NCBI RefSeq assembly: GCF_014645235.1 | Contig: NZ_BMLM01000001.1 | Coordinates: forward strand, 620,001-684,000 | Direction of reading: 5' to 3' | Length of the DNA: 64,000 nucleotides | DNA from: Agrococcus terreus | GTDB taxonomy: Bacteria; Actinomycetota; Actinomycetes; Actinomycetales; Microbacteriaceae | Part shown: piece after piece, positions 56,740-64,000 of the stretch | Layout: each line of letters starts with the position of its first letter | Position numbering within the stretch: position 1 is the stretch's first letter | The notes under the pieces: generated by a model | Databases searched by the model: none | What the model was told of the DNA's origin: nothing | What the model saw: only the letters and a program-made list of their open reading frames with translations | Made by a program: the position numbers and the translations under genes

Positions 56740-57416
56740 CGCGCATCCTGATCGTCGAGGACGAGTCCGCGCTCGCAGAGCCGCTCGCCTACCTGCTCGA
56801 GCTCGAGGGCTACGAGACCGCCCACGCGCCCGACGGCGACGAGGCGGTCCGGATGTTCGACGAGGAGGGCGCCGACCTCGTGCTGCTCGACCTCATGCTC
56901 CCCGGCCAGTCGGGGACGGAGGTGTGCCGGCAGATCCGCGCGAAGTCGCAGGTGCCGATCATCATGGTCACCGCGAAGGACAGCGAGGTCGACACGATCG
57001 TCGGCCTCGAGCTCGGCGCCGACGACTACGTGACGAAGCCGTACTCGTCGCGCGAGCTCGTGGCGCGCATCCGGGCCGTGCTGCGGCGCCGCTCGGTCGA
57101 GGAGGACGAGGACGACGCGGTCGTCGAGATCGGCCGCGTGCGGCTCGACGCCGACAGCCACACCGTGACGGTCGACGGCGACGAGGTGCCGATGCCGCTG
57201 CGGGAGTTCGAGCTGCTGGAGTTCCTCATGCGCAACGCCGGCCGCGTGCTCACGCGCGGCCAGCTCATCGACCGCGTCTGGGGCTCGGACTACTTCGGCG
57301 ACACGAAGACGCTCGACGTGCACATCAAGCGCCTGCGGGCGAAGATCGAGGAGGACCCCTCGAACCCCGTGACGGTCGTCACGCGCCGTGGGCTCGGCTA
57401 CCGCTTCGAGCGCTGA
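56736..57416 (+). CDS. regX3: Response regulator RegX3
   Basis: A 226-residue OmpR/PhoB-type regulator. The receiver has the acidic pair VEDE, phosphoacceptor Asp in LVLLDLMLPG and Lys in YVTKPYS. The winged helix includes REFELLEFLMRNAGRVLTRG and VWGSDYFGDTKTLDVHIKRL. It should bind the 11-bp repeats at pstS, ppk and phoU. ATG 56736 overlaps the senX3 stop. Confidence 0.97.
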   Translation: MTRILIVEDESALAEPLAYLLELEGYETAHAPDGDEAVRMFDEEGADLVLLDLMLPGQSGTEVCRQIRAKSQVPIIMVTAKDSEVDTIVGLELGADDYVTKPYSSRELVARIRAVLRRRSVEEDEDDAVVEIGRVRLDADSHTVTVDGDEVPMPLREFELLEFLMRNAGRVLTRGQLIDRVWGSDYFGDTKTLDVHIKRLRAKIEEDPSNPVTVVTRRGLGYRFER

Positions 57417-57435
57417 CGCCGGCCGCTTCCACGAG

Positions 57436-57469
57436 CGAGGGCCCGCTGCCGGTCGGCAGCGGGCCCTCG
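57436..57469. terminator. Terminator after regX3
   Basis: A perfect 15-bp stem (57436-57450 / 57455-57469) with loop GGTC between convergent regX3 and a lipoprotein gene. Confidence 0.88.
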
Positions 57470-57481
57470 TCGCTCGGAGCG

Positions 57482-58024
57482 CTACGGAGCGGCGGTCTCG
57501 GTGGGCTCGGGGGTCGCCGTCGCCGGGGCGGTCGGCTCGGCCGACTCGGTGGTCACGGGCTCGGCCTCGGGGGCGACCGGGCCGAGCGTCTCGTAGCCGG
57601 CGAACTCCGTCGAGATCATCTGCACGGGCACGCCGGTCGGCTCGGCGCCGTCGGCCTGGAACGAGACGTTGCGGTGGCCGCCGAACTCGATCGTGGGGGC
57701 GGCGAAGATGAGCTGCTGGTCCTCGAAGCCGAAGGTGGTGCGCCCGCTGGGGAGGCGGACCTCCTGCGCCTCGTCCTCCACGCGCACCTCGACGAAGGTC
57801 GCCTCGCCGGGGTTCGTGAAGGTGACGACGAGGCTCAGCTGGTCGCCGTCGGGCTCGCCGACGAGAATGGCGTTGTGCGCCTCGACCTGGCCGGTCGTGG
57901 CGGAGATGCCGTCGGACGGGTCGTACTGGATGGTCGTCGCCTGCGGCGTCAGGATGTTGCATCCGGTGGCGACGAGCGCGACGACGGCTGCGGCTGCTGC
58001 GGCGGCGACGGTGCGGAGCTGCAC
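57482..58024 (-). CDS. Lipoprotein of unknown function
   Basis: A 180-residue exported protein. The lipobox LVATGC gives Cys22. A beta-rich domain (residues ~30-145; LSLVVTFTNPGEATFVEVRV, APTIEFGGHRNVSFQADG) resembles a secreted Ig-like fold. The C-terminal ~40 residues are a Pro/Glu/Thr tail. GTG 58024 has AAAGGG upstream and a -10 TAGACT is at 58084-58089 (complement). It is divergent from carD. Similar proteins are common in Microbacteriaceae; no function claimed. Confidence 0.75.
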   Translation of the reverse strand: MQLRTVAAAAAAAVVALVATGCNILTPQATTIQYDPSDGISATTGQVEAHNAILVGEPDGDQLSLVVTFTNPGEATFVEVRVEDEAQEVRLPSGRTTFGFEDQQLIFAAPTIEFGGHRNVSFQADGAEPTGVPVQMISTEFAGYETLGPVAPEAEPVTTESAEPTAPATATPEPTETAAP

Positions 58025-58218
58025 GAGGACCCTTTCGACGGTGGCCGGCGGGCGCAGGACGGACGCGCACGCGGTCGCCGTCGAGTCTAGTACGGGCCGC
58101 GGGAGGGGCGCGCCCGGGCGGCCGGCCGGCGGTCGCGGAGCGGCCGGGAGGGCCCTCGGCGAGCGGGCAGGACCGACGATCCAACCACTCCTCGTTCGGC
58201 GTCCGTACACGACACGCT

Positions 58219-58228
58219 GTGATAAAAT
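58219..58228 (+). promoter_or_regulatory. Extended -10 promoter of carD
   Basis: TGTGATAAAAT (58218-58228) gives an AT-rich -10 (TAAAAT) with a TG extension, the most consensus-like -10 in the window. No good -35 is at 17 bases. A leader of ~25 bases with GAGGAG follows. Confidence 0.65.
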
Positions 58229-58258
58229 CAAGGTTCTGGCTACGACGAGGAGCGTTCG

Positions 58259-58747
58259 ATGAACTTTGAGGTCGGAGAGACGGTCGTCTACCCCCACCAC
58301 GGCGCAGCGACCATCACCGAGGTGAAGGTCCGCAAGATCAAGGGCGTCGAGACCACCTACCTCAAGCTGAACGTCGCGCAGGGCGGTCTCACCATCGAGG
58401 TGCCCGCGCAGAACGTCGACATGGTGGGCGTCCGCGACGTCATCGGCGAGGAGGGCCTCGACCGCGTGTTCGAGGTGCTGCGCGCCGACTTCACCGAGGA
58501 GCCCACGAACTGGGCGCGCCGCTACAAGGCGAACGTCGAGAAGCTCGCCTCGGGCGACGTCATCAAGGTGAGCGAGGTCGTTCGCGACCTCTCGCGCCGC
58601 GACCAGGACCGCGGCCTGTCGGCCGGCGAGAAGCGGATGCTCGTGAAGGCCCGCCAGATCCTCGTGTCGGAGCTGGCGCTCGCCGAGCACACCGACGAGG
58701 ACGCCGCCGCGGTGCGCCTCGACGAGGCCCTCGCGCCCGCGAGCTGA
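58259..58747 (+). CDS. carD: RNA polymerase-binding regulator CarD
   Basis: CarD stabilises open complexes, especially at rRNA promoters. 162 residues. The N-terminal Tudor-like domain ([20 protein letters not shown]) binds the RNA polymerase beta subunit, and the C-terminal helical domain binds DNA at the -10 upstream edge, with the conserved Trp in [21 protein letters not shown] lies 7 bases before ATG 58259. Confidence 0.97.
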   Translation: MNFEVGETVVYPHHGAATITEVKVRKIKGVETTYLKLNVAQGGLTIEVPAQNVDMVGVRDVIGEEGLDRVFEVLRADFTEEPTNWARRYKANVEKLASGDVIKVSEVVRDLSRRDQDRGLSAGEKRMLVKARQILVSELALAEHTDEDAAAVRLDEALAPAS

Positions 58748-58774
58748 GACCTGCGGCCCCGCGCCGCGCAGACC

Positions 58775-58805
58775 GAGGCGCCCTGTCCCCAAGGCAGGGC
58801 GCCTC
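58775..58805 (+). terminator. Terminator after carD
   Basis: An 11-bp stem GAGGCGCCCTG (58775-58785) / CAGGGCGCCTC (58795-58805), followed by TTCT, the closest to a classic intrinsic terminator here. Confidence 0.85.
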
Positions 58806-58836
58806 TTCTGCGCGCTGGAGCTGCAGCCACCCGCCG

Positions 58837-58900
58837 GTCGCGCGCTGGAGCTGGATGCGGAGGCGCTTTCGCGCCTCCGCATCCAGCTCCAGCGCGCGAC
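58837..58900. repeat. Perfect 30-bp inverted repeat before ispDF
   Basis: Arms 58837-58866 and 58871-58900 are exact complements with loop TTTC. A partial direct copy of the arm (GCGCGCTGGAGCTG) occurs at 58810-58823. It ends 5 bases before the -10 of ispDF and does not touch a coding sequence. Confidence 0.95.
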
Positions 58901-58918
58901 CCGCCTAGGCTGGCCCTC

Positions 58919-60082
58919 GTGACCGCCACTGCCCTCATCGTCGTCGCCGCCGGCAGCGGCACCCGCCTCGGCCGCGGCGTCCCGAAGGCCTTCGCGACGC
59001 TCGCGGGCGCGACGATCCTCGAGCACGCGCTGCGCGGCCTCGTGGGCGTCGACGCGCGGATCGTCGCGGTCGTCCCGGCGGGCGCCGAGGCGGACGCCCG
59101 CGCGATCGCCGAGCGCGCGGGCGTCGACGCCGCGGTCGTCGCGGGCGGCGCGACCCGCGCGGACTCCGTCGCCGCGGGCCTCGCCGCGGCCGGCGACGCG
59201 CGCCGCGTGCTCGTGCACGACGCGGCCCGCGCGCTCGCGCCCCGGGCGCTCGTCGAGCGGGTGCTCGCCGCGCTCGATGCGGGCGCCGGCGCGGTCGTGC
59301 CCGTGCTGCCGGTCGTCGACACGATCCGGTCGGTCGACGGCGCCGCCGACGCATCCGCCGAGGCCCTCGGCGCGATCGTCGACCGCTCGGGCCTCCGCGC
59401 CATGCAGACGCCGCAGGGCTTCGACGCCGCGCTGCTGCGCCGCGCCTACGAGGCGGCGGGGGAGGGCCGCGCGGCCTCGACCGACGACGCGCAGCTCGTG
59501 CAGGCGCTCGGCGAGGCGGTCGTCGCGGTGCCCGGCGACGAGCTCGCCTTCAAGATCACGACCGCAGCCGACGCCGGCCGGGCCGAGGCGCTCCTCGCGC
59601 CGACCCGCGCGGTGCCGGAGCTGCGCACGGGCATCGGCGTCGACGTCCACGCCTTCGGCGGCGACGGCCCGCTGCGCGTCGCGGGGCTCGAGTGGGAGGG
59701 GCAGGGGCTCGCCGGGCACTCCGACGGCGACGTCGTCTGCCACGCGATCGTCGACGCGCTGCTCGGCGCCGCGGGCCTCGGCGACATCGGCGGCCTCGTG
59801 GGCGTCGACGACCCGCAGCACGCTGGCGCGCGCGGCGAGGTCTTCGTGCGCCTCGCGGTCGAGCGGCTCGCGGAGCACGGCTGGCGGCCGCAGAGCGTGG
59901 GCGTGCAGGTGCTCGGCGTGCGGCCGCGCATCGGCAGCCGCCGCGAGGAGGCGCAGGCGGTGCTCGGCGCGATGGTCGGCGCGCCCGTGAGCGTGTCGGG
60001 CACGACCACCGACGGGCTGGGCGCGCTCGGCCGCGGCGAGGGCCTGCAGGCGATCGCGACCGCGCTGGTCGCGCGCGGCTGA
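58919..60082 (+). CDS. ispDF: Bifunctional IspD-IspF enzyme of the MEP isoprenoid pathway
   Basis: A 387-residue fusion. IspD (residues ~1-228) makes CDP-ME from MEP and CTP: VVAAGSGTRLGRGVPKAF, VLVHDAARALAP, and MQTPQGFDAALLRRAY. IspF (residues ~235-387) cyclises CDP-ME-2-phosphate: GIGVDVHAFGGDGPLRVAGL with metal Asp and His, LAGHSDGDVVCHAIVDALLG, and GTTTDGLGALGRGEG. GTG 58919 is 7 bases after TAGGCT (58906-58911), leaderless. The intermediate IspE is not in the window. Confidence 0.96.
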   Translation: MTATALIVVAAGSGTRLGRGVPKAFATLAGATILEHALRGLVGVDARIVAVVPAGAEADARAIAERAGVDAAVVAGGATRADSVAAGLAAAGDARRVLVHDAARALAPRALVERVLAALDAGAGAVVPVLPVVDTIRSVDGAADASAEALGAIVDRSGLRAMQTPQGFDAALLRRAYEAAGEGRAASTDDAQLVQALGEAVVAVPGDELAFKITTAADAGRAEALLAPTRAVPELRTGIGVDVHAFGGDGPLRVAGLEWEGQGLAGHSDGDVVCHAIVDALLGAAGLGDIGGLVGVDDPQHAGARGEVFVRLAVERLAEHGWRPQSVGVQVLGVRPRIGSRREEAQAVLGAMVGAPVSVSGTTTDGLGALGRGEGLQAIATALVARG

Positions 60083-60104
60083 CGCGGCGCCGACGACGCG
60101 CGCC

Positions 60105-60395
60105 TCAGCGGTCCGGGTTCGACGCGGCCCCGTCGAGCCACAGCTCGTCGCTCGCGTCGGCGTGCGTGCCGCCGCTGCCGACGTGCTTCGCGCTGATGCG
60201 CGGCCCCTTCGTGATGACGTGCACCATCGCCATGCCGTGGCCGCGGCCGAGCCCGTAGTCGTGCTTCAGCCACTCGAGGATCGGCGTCGCCTTCGTCGAC
60301 GCGTCGAAGCCGCGCTCGCGCGCCAGCTCGAGCAGCTGCCGGGGCGTGAGCCCCGTCTTCGCCTCGACCGCGTCGAGGTAGGCCTGGAACGACAT
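60105..60395 (-). CDS. DUF4287-type small protein
   Basis: A 96-residue protein starting [20 protein letters not shown], with [20 protein letters not shown], as in DUF4287 proteins of unknown function that often accompany DUF5655. It is probably a small helical domain. AAGGAG precedes ATG 60395; an upstream in-frame extension into cysS has no support. Divergent from cysS. Confidence 0.8.
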   Translation of the reverse strand: MSFQAYLDAVEAKTGLTPRQLLELARERGFDASTKATPILEWLKHDYGLGRGHGMAMVHVITKGPRISAKHVGSGGTHADASDELWLDGAASNPDR

Positions 60396-60450
60396 GGATG
60401 CTCCTTCGCGTCTCCGTGCTGGGCCCCAGCATCCCACTAGCCTTGGGGCC

Positions 60451-61860
60451 GTGACCGTGCGCATCCACGACTCGAGGCAGCAGGCCGTCGTCGACCTCCG
60501 TCCCCTGCGGGACGGCGAGGTGTCGATGTACGTCTGCGGCCCCACCGTGCAGTCGTCGCCGCACGTCGGCCACGTGCGCAGCGCGGTCGCCTACGACGTG
60601 TGGCGCCGCTGGCTCGAGCACCGCGGGCACCGCGTCACCTTCGTGCGCAACGTCACCGACATCGACGACAAGGTGCTCGTCAACGCCGTCGACGAGCCCT
60701 GGTGGGCGCTCGCGTACCGCGTCGAGCAGGAGTTCGCGGCCGCCTACCGCGCCGTCGGCGTGCTGGCGCCCACGTACGAGCCGCGCGCCACCGCGTCCGT
60801 GCCCGAGATGCACGCGCTCATCGCGCTGCTCGTCGAGCGCGGCCACGCGTACCCGGCGCTCGACGGCTCCGCCGACGTGTACTTCGACGTGCGCTCGTGG
60901 GAGCGGTACGGCGCCCTCACCCGCCAGTCGATCGACGCGATGGAGCCGGCAGCCGACGCCGACCCGCGCGGCAAGCGCGACCCGCGCGACTTCGCGCTCT
61001 GGAAGGCGCGGAAGGACGACGAGCCGGCCGACGCCTCGTGGGACTCCCCGTGGGGCCAGGGGCGTCCGGGCTGGCACATCGAGTGCTCGGCGATGGCGCG
61101 CCGCTACCTCGGCGACGCGTTCGACATCCACGGCGGCGGCCTCGACCTCCGCTTCCCGCACCACGAGAACGAGCTCGCGCAGTCGAGCGCCGCGGGCCTC
61201 GGCTTCGCGAGCGTGTGGAGCCACAACGGCCTCGTGCACGTCGACGGCGAGAAGATGTCGAAGTCGCTCGGCAACTCGATCCTCGCCGCCGACCTCGTCG
61301 CCGCCGTGCGGCCCATCGTCGTGCGCTACTTCCTCGTCGCGCCGCACTACCGCTCGACCATCGACCTGCGCACCGACGCCGGCAGCCTCGCGGGCGGCTC
61401 GCTCGCCGAGGCCGAGGCGGCGTTCGGCCGTATCGAGGGGATGCTCGAGCGGGCCGCCCGCGCGGGCGCGCTGCCCGACGCGGCCGTGCCGGACGCGTTC
61501 GCCGCGGCCATGGACGACGACCTCTCGACCCCGCAGGCGGTCGCGGTGCTGCACGACACGACGCGCGCCGCGAACGCCGCCCTCGACGCGGGCGACACCG
61601 CCGCGGGACTCGCCCGCGCGGGCGAGGCGCTCGCGATGCTGCGCGTGCTCGGGCTCGACCCGCACGACGCGATGTGGCAGTCTGGAGCGTCGGCCGAGGC
61701 CGCGGCGCTCGACAGCCTCGTCGCATCGCTCCTCGCGGAGCGCCGCGAGGCGCGCGCCGCCCGGGACTTCGCCGCATCCGACCGCATCCGCGACGCGCTG
61801 GCCGCCGCGGGCATCCTCGTCGAGGACGGCAAGGACACGACCACCTGGAGCATCGCATGA
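60451..61860 (+). CDS. cysS: Cysteinyl-tRNA synthetase
   Basis: A 469-residue class I synthetase charging tRNA-Cys. Zinc ligands: Cys in [18 protein letters not shown] (which also holds the HIGH-like element), [12 protein letters not shown] and [16 protein letters not shown] is in [13 protein letters not shown] 60451 follows TAGCCT (60438-60443) at 7 bases, leaderless. The stop overlaps rlmB by 4 bp (ATGA). The neighbours ispDF-cysS-rlmB (often with carD) are a conserved actinobacterial run. Confidence 0.98.
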   Translation: MTVRIHDSRQQAVVDLRPLRDGEVSMYVCGPTVQSSPHVGHVRSAVAYDVWRRWLEHRGHRVTFVRNVTDIDDKVLVNAVDEPWWALAYRVEQEFAAAYRAVGVLAPTYEPRATASVPEMHALIALLVERGHAYPALDGSADVYFDVRSWERYGALTRQSIDAMEPAADADPRGKRDPRDFALWKARKDDEPADASWDSPWGQGRPGWHIECSAMARRYLGDAFDIHGGGLDLRFPHHENELAQSSAAGLGFASVWSHNGLVHVDGEKMSKSLGNSILAADLVAAVRPIVVRYFLVAPHYRSTIDLRTDAGSLAGGSLAEAEAAFGRIEGMLERAARAGALPDAAVPDAFAAAMDDDLSTPQAVAVLHDTTRAANAALDAGDTAAGLARAGEALAMLRVLGLDPHDAMWQSGASAEAAALDSLVASLLAERREARAARDFAASDRIRDALAAAGILVEDGKDTTTWSIA

Positions 61861-62843
61861 ACAAGCCGAGCCGCCCGGCCCGCAAGAAGGGCCCTTCGAA
61901 GGGCACCGGCGGCAACGGCCGCCGCGCGCTCGAGGGCAAGGGACCCACGCCCAAGGCCGAGGACCGCTCCTGGCACGTCGCCGGCAAGCGGAAGGCCGCC
62001 AAGGAGCGGCTCGACGCCGCCAAGGCGCGCACCGGCAAGGCCGGCGCCTCGCAGCCGCCGCGGCACCGCAAGCCCTCGTCGGCGAAGGACGAGTCGGAGC
62101 TCGTGACCGGCCGCAACGCCGTGCTCGAGGCGCTCCGCACGAGGATCCCGGCGACCTCGCTCATCCTCGCCGCGCGCCTCGAGATGGACGACCGGGTCAA
62201 GGAGATCCTGTCGCTCGCCAACAAGCGCGGCGTGCCCGTGCTCGAGGTGATGCGCCCCGAGCTCGACCGCATCTCGGGGCACGACACCGTGCACCAGGGC
62301 GTCGCGCTCAAGGTGCCGCCGTACCAGTACGCGCACCCGATCGACCTGCTCGAGCAGATCGTCGACCGCGACCAGACGCCGCTGCTCATCGCGCTCGACG
62401 GCGTGACCGACCCGCGCAACCTCGGCGCGATCATCCGCTCGGCGGCAGCGTTCGGCTCGCAGGGCGTCATCGTGCCGCAGCGCCGCTCGGTGGGCGTCAC
62501 CGCGAGCGCGTGGAAGACGAGCGCGGGCGCCGCGGCGCGCGTGCCGGTCGCGATGGCCTCGAACCTCACGGCCACGCTCAAGGAGCTGAAGAAGCAGGGC
62601 GTGTTCATCATCGGCCTCGACGGCGACGGCGACGTGCCGCTGCACGAGCTCGACCTCGCCGCGGGCCCGCTCGTGATCGTGGTCGGCAGCGAGGGCAAGG
62701 GCCTCTCGCGCCTGGTGGCCGAGACGTGCGACGCGATCGTGTCGATCCCGATCTCGGGGGCGACGGAGTCGCTGAACGCCGGCATCGCGGCGTCCGTCAC
62801 GCTCTACGAGGTCGCGAAGCGCCGGGCGGCCTCCGGGCGCTGA
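61857..62843 (+). CDS. rlmB: 23S rRNA 2'-O-methyltransferase RlmB (SpoU/TrmH family)
   Basis: A 328-residue SPOUT methyltransferase. The N-terminal ~75 residues are a basic disordered extension ([17 protein letters not shown]). The substrate-binding domain starts at [18 protein letters not shown]. The knot region includes [32 protein letters not shown] and [20 protein letters not shown]. It probably methylates the 23S G2251 equivalent. ATG 61857 is coupled to cysS. Confidence 0.93.
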   Translation: MNKPSRPARKKGPSKGTGGNGRRALEGKGPTPKAEDRSWHVAGKRKAAKERLDAAKARTGKAGASQPPRHRKPSSAKDESELVTGRNAVLEALRTRIPATSLILAARLEMDDRVKEILSLANKRGVPVLEVMRPELDRISGHDTVHQGVALKVPPYQYAHPIDLLEQIVDRDQTPLLIALDGVTDPRNLGAIIRSAAAFGSQGVIVPQRRSVGVTASAWKTSAGAAARVPVAMASNLTATLKELKKQGVFIIGLDGDGDVPLHELDLAAGPLVIVVGSEGKGLSRLVAETCDAIVSIPISGATESLNAGIAASVTLYEVAKRRAASGR

Positions 62844-62856
62844 GCCCGAGCGCGGC

Positions 62857-64000
62857 TCAGACCTTGTCGCGCCAGTCCGGGTCGTCGTCCTCGTCCGAGA
62901 GGTCGATCGCCCCGGTCTCGATCGGGACGATCGGCATCGTGACCGTCACCGGCACGCCGAGCAGCGCAGCCTCGTCGCGGCGGTGCGCCAGCTGCGTCTC
63001 GATGTAGGCCGTCGCGGCCTCGGCGAGCGGCACCTCGCGCCGTTCGCGCTCCGACAGGTACCAGCGGTGCTCGAGCACCTCGTGGAACACCTCCGGCGGC
63101 TCGAGCTTGCCCGCGAGGTCGCGCGGCACCGCCTGCACGATCGGCAGGTAGACCTGCTCGAACCACTCGTTCGCGAGCGCGTCGTCGCCCGCCGCCGGCC
63201 GCACCTCGCGCTCGTGCGCGACGTACTGGTCGAGGTCGTTGAGCATCCGTCGCGCCTGGTTCTCCTCGGCGTCGATGCCCGTGAGCGAGTTGAGGCGGCG
63301 GTGGTGGTGGCCCGGGTCGACGACCTTCGGCTGGATGCGCACCGTCGTGCCGCCGTCGCCCGTCGACATCGACAGCTCCTCGATGTCGTAGCCGAGCGCG
63401 TTGAGGCGCTCGAGGCGCGCGTTGATGCGCCACCGCTCCGTCGAGGGCACGAGCTCGTCGCTCGTGATCGTGTGCCACAGCTCGCGGTACTGCTCGACGA
63501 TCGAGCCGGCGACGGCGACCGGATCGATCGAGGGGTCGAGCCGGTCGCCGGCCGCGAGGTCGAGCAGCTCGCCGGCGATGTTGACGCGCGCGACCTCCAG
63601 GTCGTCCTCGCGCCGGCCGTCGGACAGGCCGCCCGCCTCGATCGTGCCGGTCTCGGCGTCGACGAGGTAGGCGGCGAACGCGCCCGCGTCGCGCCGGAAC
63701 AGCGTGTTCGAGAGCGAGACGTCGCCCCAGTAGAAGCCCACGAGGTGCAGGCGCACGAGCAGGCCCGCGAGCGCGTCGACGAGCCGCTGCGCGGTGGAGC
63801 GCTTCAGCGCCGACGAGTAGAGCGCCCGGTAGGGGAGCGAGAAGCGCAGGTGCCTCGTCACGAGCGCCGTCGGCAGCGGCTCGCCGAGCACCGTCGCGCG
63901 GCCGGCGATGACCGCGACCGGCTCCACGCACGGCACGTCGAGGCGCTGCAGCCGCCGCAGCATCCGGTACTCGCCGGTCGCCATCTCCTCGGTCGTCTCC
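62857..64000 (-). CDS. DUF4032 protein with kinase-like motif (5' end outside window)
   Basis: The frame is open to the window edge, giving at least 380 residues. A kinase-like core is visible: a HLVGFYWGDVSLSNTLF catalytic-loop-like segment (WGD in place of HGD, with Asn) and AYLVDAETG as the metal-binding Asp. The C-terminal region (HEVLEHRWYLSERERREV) is the DUF4032 part typical of Actinobacteria. It may be a phosphotransferase, but no substrate is known. ATG 63984 is internal; the true start is probably further upstream. It converges on rlmB with a 13-bp gap. Confidence 0.8.
   Translation of the reverse strand, partial: ETTEEMATGEYRMLRRLQRLDVPCVEPVAVIAGRATVLGEPLPTALVTRHLRFSLPYRALYSSALKRSTAQRLVDALAGLLVRLHLVGFYWGDVSLSNTLFRRDAGAFAAYLVDAETGTIEAGGLSDGRREDDLEVARVNIAGELLDLAAGDRLDPSIDPVAVAGSIVEQYRELWHTITSDELVPSTERWRINARLERLNALGYDIEELSMSTGDGGTTVRIQPKVVDPGHHHRRLNSLTGIDAEENQARRMLNDLDQYVAHEREVRPAAGDDALANEWFEQVYLPIVQAVPRDLAGKLEPPEVFHEVLEHRWYLSERERREVPLAEAATAYIETQLAHRRDEAALLGVPVTVTMPIVPIETGAIDLSDEDDDPDWRDKV

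Overview
The window is chromosomal DNA of a very G+C-rich actinobacterium. Third codon positions are almost always G or C. Gene content points to the family Microbacteriaceae; a genus such as Agrococcus is possible but cannot be fixed from sequence alone. Supporting genes are mycothiol synthase next to GlnR, CarD, SenX3-RegX3-PhoU, an imuA'/imuB/dnaE2 SOS mutasome, DUF6350, DUF4032 and a fused IspDF. No insertion sequence, integrase, phage gene or CRISPR array was seen.

Layout. 1-3.5 kb: end of a DUF6350 membrane protein, purN-purH, a P-loop nucleotide kinase-like gene. 3.5-7.6 kb: a heterodimeric ABC exporter behind a 25-codon leader peptide. 7.6-9.1 kb: a GNAT and a PfkB kinase. 9.1-18.7 kb: SOS mutagenesis genes imuA', imuB and dnaE2 under two perfect LexA boxes, with two secreted proteins placed between imuA' and imuB. 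The second of these carries eleven chaplin-like repeats, a collagen-like stretch and an LPQTG sortase signal. 18.7-21.3 kb: secreted nuclease. 21.4-27.5 kb: one-carbon genes purU, a sarcosine oxidase-like flavoprotein, and glyA-folD behind a ZTP riboswitch, with a DivIVA-like gene and an MFS exporter inside. 27.5-36.5 kb: repeats, SRPBCC, gamma-carbonic anhydrase, a sugar ABC transporter without ATPase, aldose epimerase, two tRNAs, a tandem array of tRNA-Lys 3' halves and several small unknown proteins. 37-41.6 kb: an unexplained structured RNA candidate and pstSCAB. 41.7-46.4 kb: ppk with a MutT1-like gene, mshD-glnR. 46.5-48.7 kb: two small membrane proteins, nitrobindin-like, ygfZ. 48.8-53.8 kb: a GH59 galactocerebrosidase-like enzyme with a LacI regulator, and a methyltransferase. 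53.9-64 kb: gpmA, phoU, senX3-regX3, a lipoprotein, carD, ispDF, DUF4287, cysS-rlmB, and a DUF4032 gene running off the end.

How genes work together. Phosphate genes lie in three places (pst, ppk, phoU/senX3-regX3) and each has 11-bp-spaced GTTCACC-like repeats upstream, so they look like one RegX3 regulon. PurN and PurH consume 10-formyl-THF; PurU, GlyA, FolD and the sarcosine oxidase-like enzyme feed or drain the same pool, and the riboswitch senses ZTP, which accumulates when formyl-THF is short. The two LexA boxes should co-induce the mutasome.

A recurrent feature is leaderless gene starts. About twenty genes on both strands have a TANNNT or closely related -10 hexamer ending 5-8 bases before the start codon and no Shine-Dalgarno sequence. 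Genes with an ordinary AGGAGG-type site form a separate class. This pattern was used to choose many starts, including genes of 31 and 40 codons.
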